Source: an uncultured Coriobacteriaceae bacterium (GTDB lineage: Bacteria > Actinomycetota > Coriobacteriia > Coriobacteriales > Atopobiaceae). From it: DNA of 51,478 nt. Shown piece by piece: positions 9,751 through 21,281 of the stretch. Both the position numbers and the translations under genes were made by a program. The stretch spans positions 1 through 51,478 of the forward strand of contig CADCHF010000012.1 in the NCBI GenBank assembly GCA_902801175.1, given 5' to 3'. Under the pieces are notes generated by a model, which was not told the origin of the DNA, did not search any database, and saw only the letters and a program-made list of their open reading frames with translations. Each line of letters begins with the position of its first letter. Within the stretch, counting starts at the first letter, position 1.

Positions 9751-10611
9751 ATGATCAAGCTCGTACTAACCGATATGGACAACACCCTCGTCGCCTACGA
9801 GATTCCCGCCTCCGAGCGCGCTATTGAGGGCATTCACAAGCTGCTCGACAAGGGCGTTAGGTTTGGGCCGGCATCTGGCCGCGACTATGATTCCGTGGTC
9901 ATCTCGTTCCGCGGCGACACCGACTGCGTGCAGACGGCCCTTTTCTCCAATGGTAAGCGCATCTTTGTTGACGGAACCCTCATGAACCAGACTGGCGTTG
10001 ACCGCCAGAGCATGGTCACGATGGCCAAGATGGTCTATGACCTGCCAGGCGTCTACGTGTCCGGCCGTGGCGAGGGCGGCGGCTTTGTTACCGGCTCCAC
10101 GCTGCCGAGCCTGCTGGGCACCACCTGGGGCGGACGTCGTGCGAGCGAGCTCGTTGAGCCCGACCAGATTCCCACCTGGACCATCGTCACCGCGGGCCTG
10201 CACTTTGAGGAGGGCTCCGAGGACATCGACAACGAGGCCTGGGGTGAGAAGATCCGCGAGGCTTGCCCCAAGCTCGACCTGCTCTCGCCGGGCAGCCGCA
10301 TGTTCGACGTTGTCCCGCATGGCTGGTCCAAGGCTTCGGCGGTGCGCGTGCTGCAGATCCTGCTTGCCATTGACAAGGACGAGATCGTGGCCTTTGGTGA
10401 CTCCGACAACGACCTCGAGATGCTCAAGGCTGTTGGTCACCCGGTTGCCGTTGCCAACGCAAACGAGCACGTAAAGGCTGTTGCGCGCCACTTCATCGGC
10501 TCCGTTGACGAGGACGCCGTGGGCCAGGCCCTCAATGATATTGCCGAGCTGGACGAGGGTGCCTTCGAGAAGTGGGACGCCGCCGCTCGCGAGAAGGGCT
10601 GGCTGAAGTAA
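9751..10611 (+). CDS. HAD-superfamily phosphatase, Cof type
   Basis: 286 residues. The start at 9751 is preferred to the ATG at 9739 because GGGAG is then correctly spaced. HAD motif I is DMDNT with nucleophile Asp8 and acid/base Asp10, and motif IV is FGDSDNDLEML near 214-224, with a conserved lysine region before it (PHGWSKASAV). The large insertion between them is the C2-type cap of the Cof/YbiV/YidA group, which dephosphorylates sugar phosphates and related metabolites in the cytoplasm. The palindrome just upstream suggests metabolite-controlled expression. The gene is followed by its own terminator. The family is clear; the substrate cannot be told. Confidence 0.88.
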   Translation: MIKLVLTDMDNTLVAYEIPASERAIEGIHKLLDKGVRFGPASGRDYDSVVISFRGDTDCVQTALFSNGKRIFVDGTLMNQTGVDRQSMVTMAKMVYDLPGVYVSGRGEGGGFVTGSTLPSLLGTTWGGRRASELVEPDQIPTWTIVTAGLHFEEGSEDIDNEAWGEKIREACPKLDLLSPGSRMFDVVPHGWSKASAVRVLQILLAIDKDEIVAFGDSDNDLEMLKAVGHPVAVANANEHVKAVARHFIGSVDEDAVGQALNDIAELDEGAFEKWDAAAREKGWLK

Positions 10612-10644
10612 CGCCCAACCTCTCACAGCTGCACTGACTTACCT

Positions 10645-10679
10645 GTTGGCCCGGCGAACGCGCTGGGCCAACTTATTTG
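10645..10679 (+). terminator. Intrinsic terminator after the HAD gene
   Basis: A 12-bp stem GTTGGCCCGGCG / CGCTGGGCCAAC (one G-T pair) with loop AACG, followed by TTATTTG. Confidence 0.8.
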
Positions 10680-10745
10680 CAGAGAGGGCTCGCAATTGCT
10701 GGGTATACTTGACCCATCCTATGCACTGCGGCTTGGGGAGGCGCC

Positions 10746-11918
10746 ATGTTTACATGGATGAAGGAGCATAAGCTTGCGCTCATCGTCTCGACGCTCATGT
10801 TTGCGCTTATGGCTGGCGTTATGGGCGAGATTATGCTGCTTGACGAGAGCTTTCTCAGCGCGCTCTTTGCCGACGACGCTACGTTTCATGGGATGCTCTG
10901 GACCTGGCGCATCGGCGGCCTTGTTACCTGGCCCGTCTTTATGTGGCTGCTCCTTCGCTCGCACCTCAACCTGCAGGTCAAGCGTCATCGCTCGTGTCTG
11001 ATTGTGGTGCTCGTGGTCGCTGCGCTTTACGGCGGGGGAGGGCTGTGGCTCGTCTCCGAGATCATACGCACGGTCTTCTCGCTTGACGACAAGGCACTCG
11101 TGTTTGTGGCGCCGCTTTTGGCCATAGCCACCATTGGTCTTCCGTACCTCTATACCTGGGGATTTGTTGCCATCTATGGCTTTGCGCGCGACTGGCTTGC
11201 AAACACGACCGCACACGGATGGGTCCCCAAGTCGCTCCTGGCAACGGTGCTTGGCATTTACGGAGTGGGTGCGCTGGTCTATTTGGCTCTGGGCATGGTG
11301 GTCTTGCCCTTTACCGTTATCGTAAGCGTGCTGCCAGAGCATGTTTCCACGCATCTCTTGGCGGACCTTTGCGCCATCGCTCTTAGCACGGGCAACTTTG
11401 CGAGCCAGTGGTATGCGTTCTACAAGGTAGACGAGTACATGGACGCTCCAAAGGCCGCACCGTATGGGCCCGAAACGATGGGCCAGATTCCTGTGGGAGC
11501 GCCAACGTACCCCGCGGGTGGGCCAGCCGCTACGGCTCCGGTCATGCTTGCCGACGGCACGATCCTTGGTCCCGATGGGCGAGTCTACGTGCCGCAGGGG
11601 ACGCCAGCGCCGCAGGTGTACGCGCAGCCACAGCCTCAGGCATACGCGCAGCCACAGCCTCAGGCATACGCGCAGCAAGCTTACGCGCAGCCGCAAGCTC
11701 AACCCGTGGTACAGCAGCCTACGGTCTGGCAGGGGAGTCAGATGCCGGCCGGCGCTCAGCAGGCCTATCCCATGGCGCAACCGGCTCCCCAAGTGCAGCA
11801 GGGCTATGGCCAGCCCGCGGCTCCTCAGCCCCAGGCGCCATTCCAACAGCAGACGCAGCCCCCGCAACCGCCCGACGACGAGTCGCCGTACGACCTCAAC
11901 TCAAAGTCGTTGAGCTAG
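10746..11918 (+). CDS. Polytopic membrane protein with Pro/Gln-rich repetitive tail
   Basis: 390 residues with a GGGGAGG ribosome site. The first ~235 residues contain about five or six hydrophobic segments (for example near 8-30, 55-75, 85-105, 117-145 and 158-190). The last ~150 residues are Pro, Gln, Ala and Gly rich and predicted disordered, including the tandem unit AYAQPQPQ; at DNA level a ~24-bp unit repeats near 11615-11680. No enzyme motif is visible. Disordered tails of this kind occur on membrane proteins that recruit partners. The gene is alone on its transcript as far as can be seen, and no specific family is recognised. Copy number of the tail repeat could vary between strains. 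Confidence 0.7.
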   Translation: MFTWMKEHKLALIVSTLMFALMAGVMGEIMLLDESFLSALFADDATFHGMLWTWRIGGLVTWPVFMWLLLRSHLNLQVKRHRSCLIVVLVVAALYGGGGLWLVSEIIRTVFSLDDKALVFVAPLLAIATIGLPYLYTWGFVAIYGFARDWLANTTAHGWVPKSLLATVLGIYGVGALVYLALGMVVLPFTVIVSVLPEHVSTHLLADLCAIALSTGNFASQWYAFYKVDEYMDAPKAAPYGPETMGQIPVGAPTYPAGGPAATAPVMLADGTILGPDGRVYVPQGTPAPQVYAQPQPQAYAQPQPQAYAQQAYAQPQAQPVVQQPTVWQGSQMPAGAQQAYPMAQPAPQVQQGYGQPAAPQPQAPFQQQTQPPQPPDDESPYDLNSKSLS

Positions 11919-12070
11919 CAAATCTCCCTGGCGCAACCTTTCGCGGCCGTCCTACGTGCGCATTTTTTAGCCATATTTGCGCATTGCGCGGTGCTTGCAT
12001 GGAGAAAAAAGCCCACGTGGTACACTGCCTGAGCTTTTGCTACTATACAAAGGCTGCACTTTTGACATAA

Positions 12071-12155
12071 GCGGGCGTGGTGGAATTGGCAGACACGCTG
12101 GATTTAGGTTCCAGTGGGGAAACCCGTGAAGGTTCGAGTCCTTTCGCCCGCACCA
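12071..12155 (+). tRNA. tRNA-Leu (anticodon UAG)
   Basis: Acceptor stem GCGGGCG / CGCCCGC, D-arm with GGAATTGGCAGACAC, anticodon stem CTGGA / TCCAG around the loop TTTAGGT (anticodon TAG), a long class II variable arm and T-loop GGTTCGAGTCC. Discriminator A and CCA are encoded. It lies 70 nt upstream of the trigger factor gene. Confidence 0.97.
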
Positions 12156-12225
12156 ATGTGTCGCCCAAACAATGCGTTAGTAGGAGCAGCCGAGAGGCTG
12201 CCAAGGAGTTACATCAGGAGGAACG

Positions 12226-13605
12226 TTGAACATCACCGTTACTGCCGAGAGGCCCGAGAACGACAAGGTTGTCGCTACCATCACTGTGCCCGCAGCCGAT
12301 GTCGACAACCACATCGCCCAGGCTTATCGCAACATCGCCAGCCGCTATCAGTTCCAGGGCTTCCGCCGCGGTCGTGCGCCTCGCCCGGTGATTGACGGCA
12401 TCGTTGGCCGCGAGGCAATCCTGGCCGACGCCACCAACGACCTTCTAAACGACGCCCAGCCGCTCATGCTCGACGAGCTTGACATCGTCCCCGTTGAGCG
12501 CCCCGACTTTGGCGAGGACCCCGCTCTGGTCGTTGAGCACGAGGACTACACCGTGACCGTCAACATCACGGTTGCCCCCTCCATCGAGCTCTCCTCGCTC
12601 GACCCCGTTGCCATCAACATGCCTCCCGCCGAGGCCACCGATGCCGAGATTGACCTTCAGATCCAGCAGCTCCTCGCTTACCAGACCACCTACGAGGACG
12701 TCGAGGACGAGGACCGCGCCGCTGTTGAGGGCGACATCATCAACGTTGACATCGCCAACAAGGAGGGCGCCGAGGACCTCGCCGGCAAGAACCGCATGAT
12801 GGTTCTCAACGGCGACGCTCTGCCCGAAGAGCTCGTCGCTGGCATCGTCGGCATGAAGAAGGGTGAGGTCAAGGAGGTTGCCTGGACCCGCTCGCACAAG
12901 CACGGCGAGAACGAGCACGTTCACAACTATGTCGTCGAGGTCACCCTCAACGCCATCCGCGAGGCTGTCACCCCCGAGCTCAACGACGAGCTTGCCAAGA
13001 AGAGCTTTGGCTTTGACACCGTTGCCGAGCTGCGCGACGCCGTCAAGGAAGAGATCGAGGAGGACAAGGTCAACAGCCTGCCCCACCTCAAGGAGGACCG
13101 CGTCGTTGAGGCCCTTGGCACCCGCGTGACCGCCGAGGAGCTTCCCGAGGCCTACGAGAACCAGGTCTTCCAGGAGCTCGCCAACGAGTTCCTCACCAAC
13201 CTGCAGCGTCAGGGCATGTCCCTCGACATGTATCTTGGCGCCCGCCAGATCGACACCGAGGCCTTCCTGGCCGACCTCCACGCTCAGGCCGCCGAGCGCG
13301 CCCGTCAGGGTCTTGCCCTCGACGCCCTGGCAAAGGCCAAGGAGTTTGTTGCTACCGCCGAGGACGTCGTCGAGGAGTTCAAGAAGGCTGGCATCGAGGA
13401 CGTCAAGGCCGGCATCGAGGAGTTCCGCAACGACGGTCGCCTCTCTGCCATCCGTGAGTCCATCCGTCGCACCAAGGCCCTCAAGTGGCTCGTCGAGACC
13501 GCCGAGGTCACCGAGGTCGACGAGGTTGCCATGCGCACCGCCGATAACGCTGACGAGGCGCCTGTGGAGGATGCTGAGTCCACTGATACCGAGGCTGCCG
13601 AGTAG
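12226..13605 (+). CDS. tig: Trigger factor, ribosome-associated chaperone
   Basis: 459 residues, starting with TTG at 12226 after a very strong CAGGAGGAACG ribosome site. The N-terminal ribosome-binding domain carries the signature [15 protein letters not shown] (about 43-57), which contacts ribosomal protein L23 at the exit tunnel. The middle PPIase-like domain runs from about 150 to 245 (EGDIINVDI through VEVTLNAI), and the long helical C-terminal domain (about 250-430) forms the chaperone cradle. The C-terminus is a Glu/Asp/Thr-rich acidic tail. It is followed by clpP and clpX in the order conserved in many bacteria, linking nascent-chain folding to proteolysis. The hairpin before clpP may reduce read-through. 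Confidence 0.95.
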   Translation: MNITVTAERPENDKVVATITVPAADVDNHIAQAYRNIASRYQFQGFRRGRAPRPVIDGIVGREAILADATNDLLNDAQPLMLDELDIVPVERPDFGEDPALVVEHEDYTVTVNITVAPSIELSSLDPVAINMPPAEATDAEIDLQIQQLLAYQTTYEDVEDEDRAAVEGDIINVDIANKEGAEDLAGKNRMMVLNGDALPEELVAGIVGMKKGEVKEVAWTRSHKHGENEHVHNYVVEVTLNAIREAVTPELNDELAKKSFGFDTVAELRDAVKEEIEEDKVNSLPHLKEDRVVEALGTRVTAEELPEAYENQVFQELANEFLTNLQRQGMSLDMYLGARQIDTEAFLADLHAQAAERARQGLALDALAKAKEFVATAEDVVEEFKKAGIEDVKAGIEEFRNDGRLSAIRESIRRTKALKWLVETAEVTEVDEVAMRTADNADEAPVEDAESTDTEAAE

Positions 13606-13630
13606 GGTATAAGCCTATCTGTATCGCAAC

Positions 13631-13670
13631 GCATGCCCCGGGCGCGCTGCTGCGCCTGGGGCATGCTTTA
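13631..13670 (+). terminator. Strong hairpin between tig and clpP
   Basis: A 15-bp stem GCATGCCCCGGGCGC / GCGCCTGGGGCATGC with a 6-nt loop, followed only by TTTAAC. It is an attenuating or processing hairpin rather than a classical terminator, and lies 26 nt after tig and 20 nt before clpP. Confidence 0.6.
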
Positions 13671-13685
13671 ACTAAGGAGGACGAC

Positions 13686-14303
13686 ATGTCACTTCACACC
13701 CCGACCAACATCCCCCTGATTCCCTATGTGGTGGAGCAGACCCCGCGCGGCGAGCGCAGCTATGACATCTACTCTCGCCTGCTCAACGATCGCATCGTCT
13801 TCATTGGCGAGCCCATCACCCGCGAGAGCGCCAACCTGGTCATCGCGCAGCTGCTTCACCTTGAGAGCCAGGACCCCGACAAGGACATCTCGCTCTACAT
13901 CGACTCTCCTGGTGGCGAGGTCTACGCTGGCCTGGGCATCCTCGACACGATGAACTTCATCAAGCCCGAGGTCTCGACCATCTGCGTTGGCATGGCAGCC
14001 AGCATGGCCGCCGTGCTGCTGGCGAGCGGCGCCAAGGGCAAGCGCATGTGCCTGCCCAACTCCATGGTGCTCATCCATCAGCCGTCGAGCGGCGTTGAGG
14101 GCCAGCAGACCGACATCCAGATTGTTGCCGAGGAGACCAAGTACATCCGCGAGCACCTCAACCAGATCCTTGCCGACGCGACCGGCCAGCCCATCGAGAA
14201 GATTAACGCCGACACCGAGCGCGACAATTACCTGCGCGCCCAGCAGGCTCTTGAGTATGGTCTTGTTGACCGCGTGATTACCTCCCGTACCGAGCAGGCC
14301 TAG
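13686..14303 (+). CDS. clpP: ATP-dependent Clp protease proteolytic subunit
   Basis: 205 residues with an AAGGAGGACGAC ribosome site. This is the serine peptidase barrel subunit that degrades substrates delivered by ClpX or another Clp ATPase. The catalytic triad is visible as Ser106 (GMAASMAA), His131 (LIHQPSSG) and Asp180 (TERDNYL), and the oxyanion/substrate strand is SPGGEVYAG near 74-82. The length is normal for the family. The N-terminal region, which would hold the processed propeptide and axial loops, reads [11 protein letters not shown]. It sits between tig and clpX, 25 nt ahead of clpX, so ClpP and its ATPase are made from the same transcript. Confidence 0.97.
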   Translation: MSLHTPTNIPLIPYVVEQTPRGERSYDIYSRLLNDRIVFIGEPITRESANLVIAQLLHLESQDPDKDISLYIDSPGGEVYAGLGILDTMNFIKPEVSTICVGMAASMAAVLLASGAKGKRMCLPNSMVLIHQPSSGVEGQQTDIQIVAEETKYIREHLNQILADATGQPIEKINADTERDNYLRAQQALEYGLVDRVITSRTEQA

Positions 14304-14328
14304 GAGCTCTGCATAACAAGGAGCGCAT

Positions 14329-15603
14329 ATGCCCTTTGAGAACGACAATGTCCGCTGCTCGTTTTGCGGAAAGACGCGCAGCCAGGTAAACAAGCTGGTG
14401 CAGAGCCCCAACGGCATCTGCATTTGCGACGAGTGCATCCGCGAGTGTGGAAGCATCATCGATGACATCGAGGAAGAGGAGCTGGCAGCCGCTGGCTACA
14501 CCGATGACGATGCGCTCCTCGATGGGCCGCTTGCCTCGCTTCCCACCCCACACCAGATCTACGACGAACTCTCGCAGTACGTCATGGGCCAGGAGGCCGC
14601 CAAGCGCGCCATGAGCGTGGCCGTCTACAACCACTACCGCCGCGTGGTGGCAGGCAACGACGACATGCTGGTGGACGACGAAGAGGTCGAGCTCGCCAAG
14701 AGCAACATCCTTTTGCTTGGCCCAACTGGCACGGGCAAGACCCTTCTGGCGCAGACGCTCGCTCGCTTCCTCAAGGTGCCCTTTGCCATTGCCGACGCCA
14801 CGACGCTCACCGAGGCGGGCTATGTGGGCGAGGACGTGGAGAACATCCTGCTCAAGCTCATCACCGCTGCCGACAACGACGTCGAGCGTGCCGAGATTGG
14901 CATCGTCTACGTTGACGAGATCGACAAGATTGCCCGTAAGGCCGAGAACCTCTCCATCACGCGCGACGTGTCGGGCGAGGGCGTGCAGCAGGCGCTTCTC
15001 AAGATTCTCGAGGGCACCGAGGCGAGCGTCCCGCCCCAGGGCGGCCGCAAGCACCCGCAGCAGGAGCTCATCCACATCGACACCACCAACATCCTGTTCA
15101 TCTGTGGTGGCGCATTTGTGGGACTCGACAAGATCATCGCCGACCGTATTGGCAAGAAGGGGATTGGCTTCAACGCCGAGCTCGAGAAGTCCATCGAGGA
15201 CAACGAGGACGAGCTGATGGCTCAGGTCATGCCCCAGGACCTGCACAACTTTGGCATGATTCCCGAGTTCATTGGCCGCATCCCGGTGATTACCTCCACG
15301 CGCGAGCTCTCGGAGGACGACCTCGTTGACATTCTCACCAAGCCCAAGAACGCGCTGGTGAAGCAGTACCGCAAGATGTTTGCCATCGAGGGCGTGGAGC
15401 TCGAGTTCATGCCCGAGGCACTGCGTTCCATCGCGAAGCTGGCCCTCGAGCGCAATACGGGCGCACGCGGCCTGCGCGCCATCCTAGAGCAGGTCCTGCA
15501 GGACATCATGTTCGACCTGCCCGACTCGCAAGACGTCAAGAAGGTCGTCATCACGCCCGAGTGCGTTGACGGCCAGGCAAAGCCAGAGATCATTCGCGGA
15601 TAA
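14329..15603 (+). CDS. clpX: ClpX, ATP-dependent unfoldase of ClpXP
   Basis: 424 residues. The N-terminal zinc-binding domain has C10-x2-C13 and C33-x2-C36. The AAA+ module has Walker A GPTGTGKT (131-138), Walker [10 protein letters not shown] and the sensor/arginine region near [10 protein letters not shown] (about 383-392). The IGF-like loop needed for docking to ClpP is present as [12 protein letters not shown] near 271-282. ClpX unfolds tagged proteins and feeds them into ClpP, whose gene is immediately upstream. A terminator 39 nt after the stop ends the tig-clpP-clpX block. Confidence 0.97.
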   Translation: MPFENDNVRCSFCGKTRSQVNKLVQSPNGICICDECIRECGSIIDDIEEEELAAAGYTDDDALLDGPLASLPTPHQIYDELSQYVMGQEAAKRAMSVAVYNHYRRVVAGNDDMLVDDEEVELAKSNILLLGPTGTGKTLLAQTLARFLKVPFAIADATTLTEAGYVGEDVENILLKLITAADNDVERAEIGIVYVDEIDKIARKAENLSITRDVSGEGVQQALLKILEGTEASVPPQGGRKHPQQELIHIDTTNILFICGGAFVGLDKIIADRIGKKGIGFNAELEKSIEDNEDELMAQVMPQDLHNFGMIPEFIGRIPVITSTRELSEDDLVDILTKPKNALVKQYRKMFAIEGVELEFMPEALRSIAKLALERNTGARGLRAILEQVLQDIMFDLPDSQDVKKVVITPECVDGQAKPEIIRG

Positions 15604-15641
15604 GGTCTAACCTGCATCGCTTTGCACAAGCTGCACCAAAG

Positions 15642-15683
15642 AACCGGGTCGCACCTTTGGGGTGCGGCCCGGTTTGCTGTTCG
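15642..15683 (+). terminator. Terminator after clpX
   Basis: A 14-bp stem AACCGGGTCGCACC / GGTGCGGCCCGGTT (one wobble) with loop TTTGG and a weak T-rich tail. It lies between convergent clpX and tatD, so it may serve both strands. Confidence 0.75.
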
Positions 15684-15728
15684 TGCTTGGCAGCTTGGCA
15701 AAGAGGGTGAATGGCTGGAATCGCTCGC

Positions 15729-16496
15729 TCAGGAAAGCAGACGCTCTGAGTTGCGACGGGTGAGGCTCCTCACGTCACAGCCTCGGATGGTGCTCAACTG
15801 GTCGATGGTGCGCTCGAGCTGCGCCACGATCTCTGTGGCCGAGAAGGGGACATCCTCCCCGGGTGGGAGGTCGGTCTCCAAGAGCAGGCGATCTGCGGGG
15901 AGCTGTCGCGCGTACTCACGGCCTCGCCTTGTGCGAAGCATCATCTCGTTGATCGAGAACCAGCAGCCCGCCTTCACCGCCCGATGGAGCTCGTCGCTGG
16001 TCCCGCTAAACCAGTGAAAGATGCAGTTGCAGGTGGCGAGGGCTCCCGTTTGCTCGAGCACGTCGAGCGTGAGGCCAGCCGCACGCACGGAGTGGATTGA
16101 GAGAACCTTGCGTGTGGTGGCATCGCTCGTCTCGGCGCAGGACGTGGCCAGCCTCTCTAGTGCCTTGACCTGCGCATCTTGTGAGCCCTCGGGGACGTGT
16201 GCCGGCGAGAGGTCGAGGCCAATCTCGCCTACAAAGCGCCATGTGGCAGCATGCTCCGCGGCACGCTCCACCTCGGCCTCGCCACAGCGGCCGTCGGCCA
16301 CCCACCAGGGATGCAGGCCCACTCCCACTTGCACGTTTGGTGCACCATCCAGCAAGCGCTTAGTGCGCTCGTATCCCTGAGGCGTGACGGTGGTGGCAAA
16401 CATCCCCAGGCCAAGCTCGCGGGCCTGTGCCGCCACCTCCTCCATGTCGCGCATGAAGTCGAGGTGCACGTGCGTGTCGTAGAGCGACGGCGCCAT
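15729..16496 (-). CDS. TatD-family metal-dependent hydrolase
   Basis: 255 residues. The ORF extends further upstream, but that part overlaps tcdA; the ATG at 16496 shares one base with the tcdA stop codon (TGATG), indicating translational coupling. The metal-binding THVH motif (His9, His11) opens the protein, followed by VGLHPWW, GEIGLD near 105-110, the SIHSVRA region and the closing LLLETDLPP with its aspartate. TatD enzymes are TIM-barrel nucleases or deoxyribonuclease-like hydrolases of the amidohydrolase superfamily. GLHPWW and HWFSGT are family-typical. It is co-transcribed with tcdA; the exact substrate is unknown. Confidence 0.85.
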   Translation of the reverse strand: MAPSLYDTHVHLDFMRDMEEVAAQARELGLGMFATTVTPQGYERTKRLLDGAPNVQVGVGLHPWWVADGRCGEAEVERAAEHAATWRFVGEIGLDLSPAHVPEGSQDAQVKALERLATSCAETSDATTRKVLSIHSVRAAGLTLDVLEQTGALATCNCIFHWFSGTSDELHRAVKAGCWFSINEMMLRTRRGREYARQLPADRLLLETDLPPGEDVPFSATEIVAQLERTIDQLSTIRGCDVRSLTRRNSERLLS

Positions 16497-17233
16497 CAGA
16501 GCAACCCCACGAGGTCGCGAAGCACGTATCCTGCCAGCATCTGCCCCATAATGGGCGGGAAGTAGCTCATGGTGCCCAGGATGGACGCCCCCTCGCGTAC
16601 AAAGCCGTGCTCGTCGATGACGTCGCGCTTGCTCTCGGCCTCGCGCGGTTGCTCGTCGGAGTAGAGCACGGTGAGGCCCCTGATGCCCCGCTTGCGGCAC
16701 TCCTTGCGCACGATGCGCGCAAGGGGGTCTACCTGCGTCTTCTCGATGGGCGCAAAGCGCAGGCGGCAGGGGTCGAGCTTGTTGGCGCCGCCCATGGCGC
16801 TCACCTCGGGGATGCCCTGCTCCTGGCACCAGGCGGCTATGGCGAGCTTTTGGGATACGGTGTCGATGGCGTCTACCACGTAGCTGGGGCGGGGGAGCGC
16901 GCCAAGCTGATCGGGCACGCGGTCCTTGTCGACGAAGGCGTGGACCGCGGTCACCTCGCAGCTTGGGTTGATGTCGCGCACCATCTCGGCCATGACGTCC
17001 GCCTTTGGGCGCCCGATCGTGCTTTGGAAGGCGAGCGCCTGCCGGTTGATGTTGCTTGGGGCAACGATGTCGCGGTCCACGAGCACCAGCGACCCCACGC
17101 CCCCGCGGGCGAGCGCCTCTGCGCAGCTGGACCCCACGCCGCCCAGCCCAAGCACCATCACGCGTGCCTGGGCGAGCCGCTCGAGGCGCTCCTGGCCTAA
17201 GATCAAAAGCAGTCGGTCGTTGATGGTCTCCAT
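16496..17233 (-). CDS. tcdA: tRNA threonylcarbamoyladenosine dehydratase (ThiF/E1-like)
   Basis: 245 residues. TcdA uses ATP to cyclise the t6A modification at tRNA position 37 to ct6A. The nucleotide-binding loop GLGGVGSS is at 29-36, followed by LVDRDIVAPSNINRQ, the arginine/asparagine-rich ATP site of ThiF/MoeB/TcdA enzymes, and KADVMAEMVRDINP. The phrase AMGGANKLDP is characteristic of the TcdA/CsdL branch, as opposed to ThiF or MoeB. No ThiS or MoaD partner is nearby, which supports the tRNA role. It is the first gene of a two-gene minus-strand unit with tatD. Confidence 0.85.
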   Translation of the reverse strand: METINDRLLLILGQERLERLAQARVMVLGLGGVGSSCAEALARGGVGSLVLVDRDIVAPSNINRQALAFQSTIGRPKADVMAEMVRDINPSCEVTAVHAFVDKDRVPDQLGALPRPSYVVDAIDTVSQKLAIAAWCQEQGIPEVSAMGGANKLDPCRLRFAPIEKTQVDPLARIVRKECRKRGIRGLTVLYSDEQPREAESKRDVIDEHGFVREGASILGTMSYFPPIMGQMLAGYVLRDLVGLL

Positions 17234-17301
17234 GCGATGCCTTTCGCGCGCCTTGTGTCCACGTCCATCTTAGCGGGAACCGGTCCTCCCTCGTGCGGCG
17301 A

Positions 17302-18279
17302 CTATTCGGAGCTGGACGTCGTGCCGTCTGTGCCGATGACGAGGTTCTGGAAGCGTCCGGCTATGAAGCTGTCGCTGTAGTGCTCGTCCACCCATTCCTG
17401 AAAGGGCGTCTGGGCCGGGATGCCCGCCTCGCGCTCGGCCATGCGTCCAAAGCAGCTCACCGTCATAAAGATGTCCGTGGACAGGTACAGCGCAAGCAAC
17501 GCCACGAACGTCACCTGTCGCACGGTGGAGGGCATGCCGATGCGGTAGAGCATGGAGGGCATGAGCAGCCGTGCCCAAACCAGTCCCAATGCGCCCCAAA
17601 AGAAGAGGTAGGGGACGCAGACCCACTTGCTCAGGGCACCAGGATAGCCCGTGTAGTCCCACGAGCTGGCGTGCAGCAGCGTCTCCATGCCCCAGCCGGT
17701 CACCTGTTCCAGCAGACCTCCCACCACCATGCCAGACGCAAAGATGGTGGCATTGCCAGCGCCCCTCTGGCGCAGCTTCCAGCATATGAGCGTGAGGAAG
17801 ACTGCGCCAAAGCCGTAGAGCGGGGAGAAGGGCCCCCATACCAGCCCCACGCGGCTCTCGGTGGCCCCTCGCACCACAAAGCTGTACACCTGCTCTATGA
17901 CGAGGCCCAGAAAGCTTGCGACCACGAAGATACTCACGATGTGAAACCAGCTGAGGGTCATGCTGTCCAGGTATATGGTGCGCGCCCGGCGCTCGGCGTC
18001 TCGCACAATGCGCCGCTGCTCGCGCGTCAGGCGGGGCCGGTCGGCTCGTGTGAGCCGGCCCAGGCGCACTTCGCGGCGCCACTCGTCGCAGGCGTCCACA
18101 AAGTGCCGGATGCTCGCGGCCTCGTCGCTCTCCACCCTCTCCTGTGGTATGAACCCCTCGTCCACCAGTCGCCGCAGCTGCGGGCCCTCGTCCAGCCAGC
18201 GCAGGAATGCGCGCACGCACCACACGATGCCGCGCAGGGCAAGGTTGATGAGGAGGAGGGTGAGCAGTGCTGCGAGCAT
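17302..18279 (-). CDS. PF06541-type membrane protein (putative ABC transporter permease)
   Basis: About 325 residues from the ATG at 18279; an in-frame TTG at 18345 would add 22 residues and neither start has a clear ribosome site. There is an N-terminal membrane helix (MLAALLTLLLINLALRGIV), then a charged, Arg-rich cytoplasmic stretch of ~95 residues, then about five further membrane segments. The motif VGLVWGPFSPLYGFGA is the hallmark of the PF06541 family (often annotated as putative ABC transporter permease), and GGLLEQVTGW...SWDYTGYP also fits. No ATPase gene is adjacent, so a transport role is not supported by context. It is divergent from valS. Confidence 0.7.
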   Translation of the reverse strand: MLAALLTLLLINLALRGIVWCVRAFLRWLDEGPQLRRLVDEGFIPQERVESDEAASIRHFVDACDEWRREVRLGRLTRADRPRLTREQRRIVRDAERRARTIYLDSMTLSWFHIVSIFVVASFLGLVIEQVYSFVVRGATESRVGLVWGPFSPLYGFGAVFLTLICWKLRQRGAGNATIFASGMVVGGLLEQVTGWGMETLLHASSWDYTGYPGALSKWVCVPYLFFWGALGLVWARLLMPSMLYRIGMPSTVRQVTFVALLALYLSTDIFMTVSCFGRMAEREAGIPAQTPFQEWVDEHYSDSFIAGRFQNLVIGTDGTTSSSE

Positions 18280-18456
18280 GGGGGGTCCAATCGGGTCGTG
18301 TTGGCCGTCATGCAGCGCCAGCACCGGCCTTTTGCGCGGCGGCAAGCATGGAGCGCATGCGCAGCCACGTTCACATCTTGTGTCATGGGAGAGCTTATAC
18401 CACCTGACGTGCTATCCTGTCTGTTTGCATGTCAACTTTGCAAGAAAGGTACGGCT

Positions 18457-21144
<2,688 letters not shown>

Positions 21145-21182
21145 CTGGCGCGTAGCACAACTAGCATTCCTTTCAAATCGGA

Positions 21183-21222
21183 GAGCGCCCCTTCCTAACT
21201 ACGGGAGGGGTGCTCTTGTCGT
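21183..21222 (+). terminator. Terminator after valS
   Basis: The stem GAGCGCCCCTTCC / GGGAGGGGTGCTC, with wobble pairs, is followed by TTGTCGTCGTT. It lies about 40 nt after the valS stop codon. Confidence 0.7.
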
Positions 21223-21281
21223 CGTTCATTAATAAACGTATCATCGAATAGCGTAAATTGGGAACGACAAGAGGGGCTCCG

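Noticed and set aside
16497..16829. Longer N-terminus for the TatD protein
   Set aside because: It overlaps tcdA in another frame and reads as low-complexity Arg/Gly/His; the TGATG overlap with the ATG at 16496 and the immediate THVH motif fix the start.
17293..18456. Very long N-terminal extension of the valS frame (over 380 codons)
   Set aside because: The extension is antisense to a well-supported PF06541 membrane protein gene and does not resemble any aminoacyl-tRNA synthetase; the GTG at 18457 has a ribosome site.
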